From: UBA11524 sp963642705
GTDB lineage: Bacteria; Bacillota; Clostridia; Christensenellales; Aristaeellaceae
NCBI GenBank assembly: GCA_963642705.1
Contig: CAVIHU010000001.1
Span: 1 to 64,000 of the forward strand
Reading direction: 5' to 3'
Length of the DNA: 64,000 nt
Positions within the stretch are counted from its first letter, which is position 1; each line of letters opens with the position of its first letter. The notes beneath the pieces were generated by a model that did no database searches, was not told where the DNA came from, and saw only the letters and a program-made list of their open reading frames with translations. Shown here piece by piece: positions 40,404-48,442 of this stretch. A program made the translations under genes and the position numbers.

Positions 40404-41138
40404 ATGATTGATTTTGAGCATGTTGTCAAGCAGTATGGTAAGAGTGATGTCCGCGCGGTGGACGATCTGACGCTTCACGTGGGCAGGGGACAGGTGTTTG
40501 GCTTCATCGGCCCGAATGGCGCCGGTAAAACGACGAGCATCCGTCTGCTGACGGGGATCCTGCAGCCTACGAGCGGTAGCGTGAGAATCGGTGGCGTGTC
40601 CATGAAGGATGACCCGATTGGCGCAAAGCGCCTGATTGGCTTCGTGCCGGACGGGCATGAGCTCTATGACCGCCTGACGGGAATGGAATATCTGAATTTC
40701 ATGGCAGATGTCTATGGTGTCAGTGTACAGCAGCGCAAGGAGCATATTGAGAAGTATCTGGCGCTCTTTGAGCTGGAAAGAGCCGCAGGGGAACAGATCA
40801 AGTCGTATTCTCGCGGCATGAAGCAGAAACTGACCATCATCGGCGCACTTATCCATCAGCCGCCGCTGTGGGTGCTTGACGAGCCGATGGTCGGACTTGA
40901 CCCGCGTGCGGCGCACATCCTCAAGGAGGAAATGCGTGCGCACTGCGAAAAGGGAAACACAGTGTTTTTCTCCACACATGTGCTGGATGTGGCGGAAAAG
41001 CTGTGCGATGAGATTGCTATTATTGATAAGGGACATCTGATTGCACAGGGGACATTGGAGGAATTGCGCTCGGCAGAAAAAGGCGCGTCACTTGAGCAGA
41101 TGTTCCTCGAATTGACGGATGCGGAGGAGCAGGCATGA
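40404..41138 (+). CDS. ABC-2-type exporter, ATP-binding subunit
   Basis: The 244-residue product has Walker A GPNGAGKT at 36-43, a signature SYSRGMKQKL near 135, Walker B PPLWVLDEPMVGLDP and the H-loop FFSTHV. It energises the membrane subunit encoded next. Substrate is unknown. The ATG at 40404 follows GGAGG; the frame is open 18 codons upstream but lacks a ribosome site there. It shares an ATGA overlap with the permease gene. Confidence 0.9.
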   Translation: MIDFEHVVKQYGKSDVRAVDDLTLHVGRGQVFGFIGPNGAGKTTSIRLLTGILQPTSGSVRIGGVSMKDDPIGAKRLIGFVPDGHELYDRLTGMEYLNFMADVYGVSVQQRKEHIEKYLALFELERAAGEQIKSYSRGMKQKLTIIGALIHQPPLWVLDEPMVGLDPRAAHILKEEMRAHCEKGNTVFFSTHVLDVAEKLCDEIAIIDKGHLIAQGTLEELRSAEKGASLEQMFLELTDAEEQA

Positions 41139-42811
41139 AAGCATTTGGAGTGCTTGTTCGGCTGAATCTTCGCCTGCTGATTGCCGGAATGCATGATGGC
41201 ATCCGCAAGAAAAACGGCAAGCTTGATATTGGAAAAATCATCCTGTATGTAATTGCGGCTGCTGGCGTTATTGCACTGATTGGATTTGTCATTTTCCTTG
41301 AACTGTCACTGTTTGACGTGTTTAACACACTGGGTATGCCCGAAATGCTACCGAAGCTGGCGGCGATGCTTGCGATGCTGGCATCGCTGTTCTTCAGCAT
41401 CTATCAGATGCTTGCAACGATGTACTTCAGCCGCGAGCCGTCCGCAATGGCGTATCTGCCCATCAAGAGCTGGACGGTGCTGGCAGCGAAGTGGGCAGAG
41501 GTCTACGTGAGTGAGATTCCATTCTCGCTGCTGATTGCAACGCCGGCGTTTGTACTCTACGGCTTGAACTGCGCACAGAACTGGACGTATTGGTTGAGAA
41601 TGGTACCGGTACTCCTATGCATTGACTGCATTCCGCTGATTATCTCGCTCCTGCTTTCCAGCGTTGTAGCACGCTTCACCTCCGTGACGAGGAACAAGGA
41701 GATGTGGTCGGTCATCGGCACGGTGATCATGCTGGTAGTCGTGCTGGGGTTTGAATGGGGCATCATGCCGAAATTCACCGACGATGCGGATGCAACGCAG
41801 ATGCTCCAGGTGCTCATGAATCTGCAGCCAACGATGGAGAAAATTGTTGGTGCAGTTCCGCCGGTTACGTGGGCAGTTTCCGGCGTTGGCGGAAATTGGG
41901 GACTCTGGCTTCTGTTTATTGCGGCATCTGTTGGCGTAACGGGTGCGGCGATTGCACTGCTCGGGCGGAACTATCTGAATGTAGCGCTTCGTCAGGGCGA
42001 ATCGAGCCGCAAAACGAAGGCAATGCAGATGACGGACAGAACCTTCCGCCGTAAAAGCGCATTCATGGCTATTTTCTGCCGCGAGTGGAAGGAAATTTTT
42101 CGCGTACCGATTTACATGCTTAACGGCGTGCTTGGCGTTTTGATGCTGCCAATCATGCTTCTGGGCGGCAGTATCGGTGCCGCAAAGGATGGCGGAATGA
42201 ATTTCATTGGCACGTTGCTGGAATTGTTCCGGAATGAACTACAGCTCGCTGATGTGATGCTGGTACTTGGCGGCATGCTGGCTATCGTGAGCTGGGTGAA
42301 TCCGCTGGTTTCCACGGCTGTGTCGCGAGAAGGACGCAGATTGCCGATGGCAAAGTGCATTCCGGTGTCGGCGCGAACACAGCTCTTGGCGAAGCTGAGT
42401 GTCAACCTGGCACTGAATGCGGCGGCAATCCTGGTTATGGGTATCGCGATGCTGATTCTGCTGGGCTGGCAGTATTGGTTGGCTGTGCTCGGTGCGATGA
42501 TCATCGGGAATCTTTTCAGCATTGCGAACGGATGTGCGGCGATTACAATCGATGCCTGCCGACCGCTGCTGCGCTGGAAGAGCGAGCAGGCGGTGATGAA
42601 GCAGAACATGAACGAGATGCTTGCGATGCTGGCATCAACAATCATCATCGCATTGCCGATTGCAGCCTGCATTGGCTTGATCATGCTGATAGAGAACACT
42701 GCAGTGATGCGCTGTACGGTAACCATCACGGTTCTGCTGCTTGAAACGGCTGCAGCGGCGCTCGTTTTCGTGCATGTCGGTGAAAAGCGGTATGCGGCGC
42801 TGGAACCGTAA
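41135..42811 (+). CDS. ABC exporter membrane subunit
   Basis: The 558-residue product has about twelve hydrophobic segments in two sets with a hydrophilic middle (about residues 270-310). This resembles large ABC-2 permeases of Firmicutes. It has no substrate-binding motif I can name. The start overlaps the ATPase stop by four bases, so the two subunits are translationally coupled. A secreted papain-like protein gene follows 17 bases later, which makes export or processing of a peptide possible, though this is only an inference. Confidence 0.8.
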   Translation: MKAFGVLVRLNLRLLIAGMHDGIRKKNGKLDIGKIILYVIAAAGVIALIGFVIFLELSLFDVFNTLGMPEMLPKLAAMLAMLASLFFSIYQMLATMYFSREPSAMAYLPIKSWTVLAAKWAEVYVSEIPFSLLIATPAFVLYGLNCAQNWTYWLRMVPVLLCIDCIPLIISLLLSSVVARFTSVTRNKEMWSVIGTVIMLVVVLGFEWGIMPKFTDDADATQMLQVLMNLQPTMEKIVGAVPPVTWAVSGVGGNWGLWLLFIAASVGVTGAAIALLGRNYLNVALRQGESSRKTKAMQMTDRTFRRKSAFMAIFCREWKEIFRVPIYMLNGVLGVLMLPIMLLGGSIGAAKDGGMNFIGTLLELFRNELQLADVMLVLGGMLAIVSWVNPLVSTAVSREGRRLPMAKCIPVSARTQLLAKLSVNLALNAAAILVMGIAMLILLGWQYWLAVLGAMIIGNLFSIANGCAAITIDACRPLLRWKSEQAVMKQNMNEMLAMLASTIIIALPIAACIGLIMLIENTAVMRCTVTITVLLLETAAAALVFVHVGEKRYAALEP

Positions 42812-42827
42812 AAAAGGGGATAGACGG

Positions 42828-43670
42828 ATGAAAAAAATCGCCGCGTTCCTGCTGGCGTTGCTTCTGTGCTGCTACGCGGCGCTGGCGGAGAGCGATGAGG
42901 ACTATGACATTGAGTATGACGTGGAATATGTGCTGGATGAGAACAACGAGATTGTGACGGTTGAGTCATCCGAGACAGAGGAGTCTTCCGATGCAGCCGG
43001 ATCGGCGGAAGAAGTAATGTCTGCGCGCGATGACTTGATTAACCGGATCATCGACCTTGGTCATTCGCTGTATGTCAAGGCGGATGGGAAGAGTCAGCGT
43101 GCACATTACAAGAGTGACATCTATGTCTGCAAGAACTTCACAACGTACCTGTTCCGACAGAATCGCGATGATTTCTGCATGGCAGAGTATCCGGATGTGC
43201 AGCTGCTTGTTCCGAACAATCTGTCCTCCTCGAAGAGCAAGCCGTACAGCTACGGCATCGAATGGGAGGATATCTCGGCAGCAGATGGCAATCCATTCTA
43301 TATTGCAGCGCAGTTCAAGTACGATACTTCGCTGTCTGAGGAGGAAAACATGGCGCTTGCTTGCGAATTCATGCGTCAGGCGCAGCGTGGCGACTATTTC
43401 CAGATGTCCGCAAAGTATGAATACGGCACGGGAGCGCACAGTGCCATCATGCTTGGTTACGATGCGGAGACGGACGAAATCCACTGGATGGACAGCAACA
43501 TGCGCGGCGGCAAGAAAAACGGTATTCGCTATGGGATTGTGCAGTACGACGAGGTCAAGAGTGTAGAATGGTGGGCGAGCACCTTCTGCAAGAAAACAAG
43601 AGGTGCGACGCTCTATCGTCTGCGCGATGATATCGTCTATCGCGAGGGTCATGAGCCTGAAAAAAAGTAA
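42828..43670 (+). CDS. Secreted papain-like (CHAP/NlpC-type) protein
   Basis: The 280-residue product starts with a signal peptide (MKKIAAFLLALLLCCYAALA) followed by a highly acidic stretch of about 40 residues (DEDYDIEYDVEYVLDE). The folded part shows YVCKNFTTYLF, whose Cys fits a papain-like nucleophile. A GAHSAIMLGYD segment gives a candidate His, and HWMDSNM a candidate Asp/Asn, as in CHAP or NlpC folds. No family was recognised with confidence. The ATG follows AAAGGGGA. It is the last gene of the ABC operon. Confidence 0.7.
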   Translation: MKKIAAFLLALLLCCYAALAESDEDYDIEYDVEYVLDENNEIVTVESSETEESSDAAGSAEEVMSARDDLINRIIDLGHSLYVKADGKSQRAHYKSDIYVCKNFTTYLFRQNRDDFCMAEYPDVQLLVPNNLSSSKSKPYSYGIEWEDISAADGNPFYIAAQFKYDTSLSEEENMALACEFMRQAQRGDYFQMSAKYEYGTGAHSAIMLGYDAETDEIHWMDSNMRGGKKNGIRYGIVQYDEVKSVEWWASTFCKKTRGATLYRLRDDIVYREGHEPEKK

Positions 43671-43684
43671 GAGCTAACACGCAT

Positions 43685-43723
43685 GAAAGCATGGAGCAAA
43701 ATACTGCTTCGTGCTTTCTTTTT
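43685..43723 (+). terminator. Terminator of the ABC exporter operon
   Basis: GAAAGCA at 43685-43691 pairs with TGCTTTC at 43712-43718, followed by TTTTT. Confidence 0.8.
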
Positions 43724-43745
43724 GCACGGTGTGCATAAATCGTGC

Positions 43746-43774
43746 TTGCAATTTCAGCGCTTTTTGTGTAGAAT
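43746..43774 (+). promoter_or_regulatory. Promoter of uxuAB
   Basis: TTGCAA at 43746-43751 and TAGAAT at 43769-43774 are 17 bases apart. Confidence 0.7.
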
Positions 43775-43797
43775 ACAGGAGAGGAAAGCCTGAATGA

Positions 43798-43811
43798 GTT
43801 AACCGCTTACA
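43798..43811 (+). promoter_or_regulatory. LacI/CcpA-like operator in the uxuAB leader
   Basis: GTTAACCGCTTACA is close to palindromic around a central CG and matches six of the eight fixed positions of the cre consensus. It lies about 25 bases after the -10 box, a good place for a roadblock. A LacI-family regulator is possible. No such regulator gene is nearby. Confidence 0.35.
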
Positions 43812-43847
43812 TTGCTCATGCAGCAATCAAAGGAGGAGAGAGAACGC

Positions 43848-44957
43848 ATGAAAATGACGTTTCGCTGGTATGGACGGGAGGCCGATCCGATTCCGCTGAA
43901 GTATGTCAAGCAAATTCCCGGAATGTCCGGCATTATGGGACTGCTGGATAAGCCTGCTGGCGAGGATTGGGACGAGGAAGAGATCAAGGCGCTGGTCGAG
44001 GAGGTTCATGCTGCCGGTCTTGAATTTGAGGTGGTCGAATCTGTCAATGTTCACGAGGACATCAAGATGGGGCTGCCGACGCGCGACAATTATATCGCAA
44101 ACTATATTTCTACCATCCGCAAGCTTGCGAAATACGGCGTGAAGGTTATCATCTATAACTTCATGCCTGTGTTCGACTGGCTGCGTACGGATCTTGCACG
44201 CGTGATTCCGGAGGATGGTTCCAATTCGCTTTACTTTGATGAGAAGGATCTGGGCGAGATGGGACCGATGGAGATCGTTCGCCGGACGGCGGCTGATTCG
44301 CATGGCTTTACACTGCCGGGATGGGAGCCGGAGCGTCTTTCTCTGCTGGAAACGACTTTGCGGCAGTATGAGCACATCACGCCGGACGATTTGCGCAAGA
44401 ATTACAAGTATTTCCTTGATGCGGTCATTCCGGTGTGCGAGGAAGTCGGCGTTCGAATGGCATGTCATCCGGACGATCCGGCATGGCCGATTTTCGGGCT
44501 GCCGCGCATTGCGCATAGTCAGGACGACTTCGACAAAATTATCAAGCTGCATGACAGCCCTGCAAATACCGTCTGCCTGTGCACGGGCTCTCTGGGGTGC
44601 TCGCCGGACAACGACATTCCGTCAATCATCCGCCACTTCGGCGAAAAGAACCGCATCGGCGCAATGCACGTGCGCAACGTGAAGTATCTGGGCTATCACC
44701 ACTTCCGCGAGGCAGCGCATTTGTCCTCTACTGGCGACCTGAACATGTTTGACATCATGGAAGCAATTTATGATACCTGTCCGGATACCTACATCCGTCC
44801 TGACCACGGTCGCATGATTTGGGACGAGAAGGGTCGTCCCGGCTATGGTCTTTACGACCGTGCATTGGGTGCAACGTATCTGAACGGTCTGTGGGAAGCT
44901 ATCTGTCGAATGAAGGCGGAGAAAGCGGGGAAAGTAAGCCATGAAGCTGTCATATGA
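43848..44957 (+). CDS. uxuA: D-mannonate dehydratase
   Basis: UxuA converts D-mannonate to 2-keto-3-deoxygluconate in glucuronate breakdown. The 369-residue product begins KMTFRWYG and has the family MSGIMGLLDKPAGEDW segment. The metal-site blocks are ACHPDDPAW, LCTGSLGC and a late IRPDHGRMIW. Length is typical (about 360-395). The ATG at 43848 follows AGGAGG. Its end overlaps uxuB by 17 bases, so the two steps of the pathway are coupled. Confidence 0.95.
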   Translation: MKMTFRWYGREADPIPLKYVKQIPGMSGIMGLLDKPAGEDWDEEEIKALVEEVHAAGLEFEVVESVNVHEDIKMGLPTRDNYIANYISTIRKLAKYGVKVIIYNFMPVFDWLRTDLARVIPEDGSNSLYFDEKDLGEMGPMEIVRRTAADSHGFTLPGWEPERLSLLETTLRQYEHITPDDLRKNYKYFLDAVIPVCEEVGVRMACHPDDPAWPIFGLPRIAHSQDDFDKIIKLHDSPANTVCLCTGSLGCSPDNDIPSIIRHFGEKNRIGAMHVRNVKYLGYHHFREAAHLSSTGDLNMFDIMEAIYDTCPDTYIRPDHGRMIWDEKGRPGYGLYDRALGATYLNGLWEAICRMKAEKAGKVSHEAVI

Positions 44958-46554
44958 AGGAATTCAGCATAGCGCGGAATACGCAGCGGCGAATGTCCGT
45001 CTGCCGAAATTCGACTGGAAGTGCATGTCGGAAAAGACGGAGAAGTCGCCCGTGTGGGTACATTTCGGTGCAGGTAACATCTTCCGCGGCTTTATCGCAG
45101 GTCTTCAGCAGCGTTTGCTGAATGATGGCCTTGCAGATGCCGGCATCATCGCTGCGGAAACGTTCGACTACGATATTATTGACAAGATTTACGTGCCGCA
45201 TGACAGCATGACGCTGATGGTGTCGCTGCATGCGGACGGCTCAACGGACAAGGAAGTCATTGCCTCCATCGCTGAGGGCATCAAGGCAAACTGCGAGGAT
45301 GCATCTTCGTGGCTGAAGCTCAAGTCTGTTTTCGAAGCACCGTCGCTACAGATGGCGTCCTTCACCATCACGGAGAAAGGCTATGCACTGCGCAATGCGA
45401 AGGGTGAGCTGATGCCGGTTGTAACGTCGGACATGACAAACGGTCCTGAAAAGGCGCATCATGCTATGGCGGTCGTTGCGGCGATGCTCTATGCACGCTA
45501 TCAGGCCGGTGCAAATCCGATTGCCATGGTCAGCATGGACAACTGCTCGCATAACGGCGAAAAGCTGCGTCAGAGCGTGCTGGAAATCGTGTCTGCATGG
45601 GTGAAAAACGGACTTGTTCCGGTTGATTTCGAGGCGTATGTGACGGATGAAGCACGTGTGTCCTTCCCGTGGAGCATGATCGACAAGATTACGCCTCGTC
45701 CAGCACCCGTGATTGAGCAGCAGCTGACACAGGCTGGCTTCGAGGATATGCAGACCATCGTCACTGGACGAAACACGTACATCGCACCATTCGTGAATGC
45801 GGAAGTGCCGCAGTACCTCGTGGTGGAGGATCGATTCCCGAACGGTCGTCCGGCGCTTGAGAAGGCTGGCGTATATCTCTGCGATCGAAACACCGTCAAC
45901 GAAACCGAACGCATGAAGGTAACAACTTGCCTGAATCCGCTGCATACGGCGCTGGCTGTTTACGGCTGCCTGCTCGGTTACACGTCTATCGCAGATGAAA
46001 TGAAGGATGTTGAGTTGGTCAAGCTCATTCGGATGATCGGCTACAAAGAAGGTCTGCCGGTGGTGACCGATCCCGGCATTATCAGTCCGAAAGCCTTTAT
46101 CGATGAGGTCGTTGAGCAGCGCCTGCCGAATCCGTTTATTCCGGATACGCCTCAACGTATCGCGACGGATACGTCCCAGAAGGTAGCCATCCGTTTCGGC
46201 GAGACAATCAAGAGCTACATGAACGATCCGGACAGGAATTCTGCCGATTTGACTGCGATTCCGTTGGCACTGGCCGGCTGGATTCGCTATCTGCTGGGTG
46301 TGGACGACAACGGCGATGCGATGAACGTGTCCTCTGATCCGCAGCTGACGGCCCTTCAGGCGATGTTGTTCGGCGTGAAGCTCGGCGAGCCGGAATCCGT
46401 GGACGGAAAGCTCGACAGCATCCTCGGCAATGCAAGTATCTTCGGTGTCAGCTTGTATGCGGCAGGTTTGGCGGACAAGGTTACAGCTTACGTGAAGGAA
46501 ATGCTGGCAGGGAAGGGCGCTGTCCGTGCAACTCTCAGAAACCATCTCGCATAA
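44941..46554 (+). CDS. uxuB: D-fructuronate reductase (mannitol dehydrogenase family)
   Basis: UxuB reduces fructuronate to mannonate with NADH, the step just before UxuA. The 537-residue product has the Rossmann start VHFGAGNIFRGF near 37 and the family SMDNCSHNGEKL block. The catalytic Lys-type region lies in the second domain (KEGLPVVTDPG). It belongs to the long-chain mannitol dehydrogenase group. The start has GGGGAAAG upstream and overlaps uxuA. A related tagaturonate or mannitol enzyme is possible but the uxuA pairing argues for UxuB. Confidence 0.88.
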   Translation: MKLSYEGIQHSAEYAAANVRLPKFDWKCMSEKTEKSPVWVHFGAGNIFRGFIAGLQQRLLNDGLADAGIIAAETFDYDIIDKIYVPHDSMTLMVSLHADGSTDKEVIASIAEGIKANCEDASSWLKLKSVFEAPSLQMASFTITEKGYALRNAKGELMPVVTSDMTNGPEKAHHAMAVVAAMLYARYQAGANPIAMVSMDNCSHNGEKLRQSVLEIVSAWVKNGLVPVDFEAYVTDEARVSFPWSMIDKITPRPAPVIEQQLTQAGFEDMQTIVTGRNTYIAPFVNAEVPQYLVVEDRFPNGRPALEKAGVYLCDRNTVNETERMKVTTCLNPLHTALAVYGCLLGYTSIADEMKDVELVKLIRMIGYKEGLPVVTDPGIISPKAFIDEVVEQRLPNPFIPDTPQRIATDTSQKVAIRFGETIKSYMNDPDRNSADLTAIPLALAGWIRYLLGVDDNGDAMNVSSDPQLTALQAMLFGVKLGEPESVDGKLDSILGNASIFGVSLYAAGLADKVTAYVKEMLAGKGAVRATLRNHLA

Positions 46555-46571
46555 ATAATAGCATATGGAAA

Positions 46572-46602
46572 GGGGAGGAAGTTTGAACTTCCTCCCCGAT
46601 TT
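46572..46602. terminator. Strong bidirectional terminator between uxuB and amt
   Basis: GGGGAGGAAGTT at 46572-46583 and AACTTCCTCCCC at 46586-46597 form a 12 bp perfect stem with a two-base centre, followed by GATTTT. It lies between convergent genes. Confidence 0.88.
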
Positions 46603-46609
46603 TGTTGTA

Positions 46610-48355
46610 TTACTCGACGTCCTGCAGGGCATCGTAGCCTTCTTCGCCGGTGCGAACCTTGACAACGTTTTCAACGTCGTAGACGAAGATCTTGCCATCG
46701 CCGATATGACCTGTATAAAGCACCTTCTTGGCGGTTTCGATGACCGTGCGGACAGGAATCTTGCAGACTACGATATCTACCTGCACCTTGGGCAGCAGGT
46801 TCATTTCGACTGCAACGCCGCGGTAGTATTCCGGACGTCCCTTCTGCATGCCGCAGCCGAGCACCTGAGAAACGGTCATGCCGGTAACACCGATTTCTTC
46901 CATGGCAGTCTTGAGCACCTCGAAGCTGCTCTGCTTGCACAGAATAGAAACTTTCGACATCTTGACATCCGATGCAGGCATCTTTTCACTGCGGACAACA
47001 ACCGGCACTGCATCGTCCACGGAAGCGGGAGCAGCAGGGGCAGGTGTGGAAACGCCGATGGAGGTCATCAGAGAGGTTGCAGGCATGAAGTCGGCATAGC
47101 CGGAGGCAAGACCATGCTCAGTGATATCCAGACCAAGCGTTTCCTCCTCCTTGCTGACACGCAGACCAAAGATGGCCTTGATGGCGAGGAAAGTCAACGT
47201 GATGGTGACAGCCGTCCATGCGAGGACGCTCACGATACCGACAATTTGCAAACCGAGCAGTTCAAAACCGCCACCGTAGAACAGACCTACCTTCATGGTT
47301 GACGGGAAATCAGGCGTTGTGCCGGTCGCGAACAGACCGACCGCGAATGTGCCCCAGATGCCGTTCAGGAAGTGAACAGCGACAGCACCGACCGGGTCAT
47401 CCACATGGAGCTTGTTGTCGAGGAACCAGACACCAAACACAACCAGCAGACCGGAGACAATGCCGACGATGATGGAACCGGTGCAGTCCATCACATCGCA
47501 GCCGGCTGTGATGCCGACAAGACCAGCCAGCGATGCGTTCAGGCACATGGAAACATCAGGCTTGCCGTAACGCACCCATGTGAAGATCATGCAGGTGACC
47601 GTTGCAACAGCGGGCGCAACCGTTGTGGTCAGGAAGATGGAACCCATTGACTCGATGCTCTTGGCAGCGGCTCCGTTGAAGCCGTACCAGCCGAGCCAGA
47701 GGATGAAAACACCAAGGCAGCCAAGCGGAATGTTATGACCGGGGAAAGCATTCACGCCGATAATCTTGCCGTTTTTGTCTTTGGTGAACTTGCCCATACG
47801 CGGACCGACCATCTTGGCGCCGATCAGTGCGCATGTTCCGCCGACCATGTGAATGGCGCAGGAGCCAGCGAAGTCATGGAAGCCGATCTGTGCGAGCCAA
47901 CCACCGCCCCAGATCCAGTGCGCTTCAATCGGGTAGATCAATGCGGAAATGACAGCGGAGTAAACGCAGTAGGACAGGAACTTTGTGCGTTCAGCCATGG
48001 CGCCGGAAACGATGGTTGCGGCTGTCGCGCAGAAGATCAGGTTGAACACGAAGTTCGAGAAATCGAAGGTCGGATACGCCGTGAAGATATCGAAGCCGGG
48101 CTTGCCGATGAAGCCCAGCAGATCCTCGCCCAGCAGGAGCGAGAAGCCGATCAGGATGAACATGATCGTGCCGATGCAGAAATCCATCAGGTTCTTCATC
48201 AGGATGTTGCCCGTGTTCTTTGCGCGGGTAAAGCCCGTCTCCACCATGGCGAAGCCTGCCTGCATCCAGAAGACAAGTGCAGCACCCATCAAAAACCATA
48301 CGCCGAAAATTTCATCATCAACGGTTGACATGATGCTCGCCAGATCCAATTCCAT
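46610..48355 (-). CDS. amt: Ammonium transporter fused to a PII signal domain (Amt-GlnK)
   Basis: The 581-residue product is an Amt channel with eleven membrane spans, the FWMQAGFAMVETG signature and the twin-His pore residues (in AIHMVGGTC and AVHFLNGIWG). An Ala/Pro-rich linker leads to a complete PII domain (about 466-581). That domain has the T-loop YYRG and the C-loop TGHIGDGKIFV. Normally GlnK is a separate protein that plugs Amt when nitrogen is plentiful; here it is covalently attached. The ATG at 48355 follows GGAGG. The gene lies after glnN, behind a strong hairpin. Confidence 0.93.
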   Translation of the reverse strand: MELDLASIMSTVDDEIFGVWFLMGAALVFWMQAGFAMVETGFTRAKNTGNILMKNLMDFCIGTIMFILIGFSLLLGEDLLGFIGKPGFDIFTAYPTFDFSNFVFNLIFCATAATIVSGAMAERTKFLSYCVYSAVISALIYPIEAHWIWGGGWLAQIGFHDFAGSCAIHMVGGTCALIGAKMVGPRMGKFTKDKNGKIIGVNAFPGHNIPLGCLGVFILWLGWYGFNGAAAKSIESMGSIFLTTTVAPAVATVTCMIFTWVRYGKPDVSMCLNASLAGLVGITAGCDVMDCTGSIIVGIVSGLLVVFGVWFLDNKLHVDDPVGAVAVHFLNGIWGTFAVGLFATGTTPDFPSTMKVGLFYGGGFELLGLQIVGIVSVLAWTAVTITLTFLAIKAIFGLRVSKEEETLGLDITEHGLASGYADFMPATSLMTSIGVSTPAPAAPASVDDAVPVVVRSEKMPASDVKMSKVSILCKQSSFEVLKTAMEEIGVTGMTVSQVLGCGMQKGRPEYYRGVAVEMNLLPKVQVDIVVCKIPVRTVIETAKKVLYTGHIGDGKIFVYDVENVVKVRTGEEGYDALQDVE

Positions 48356-48382
48356 TTTCCAAGAACCTCCCTCTATGAAAAT

Positions 48383-48426
48383 AAAAAACGTGCAGGCGAA
48401 CACGTTTGCATGTTCAGCCTGCACGT
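48383..48426 (-). terminator. Strong hairpin terminator between glnN and amt
   Basis: On the minus strand ACGTGCAGGC (48426-48417) pairs with GCCTGCACGT (48397-48388), with an inner GAACA/TGTTC stem, followed by TTTTTTATTTT. It ends 28 bases before the amt start codon. No good promoter is visible between it and amt, so read-through or attenuation is expected. Confidence 0.85.
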
Positions 48427-48442
48427 CTTTGTGCAGAAATAA

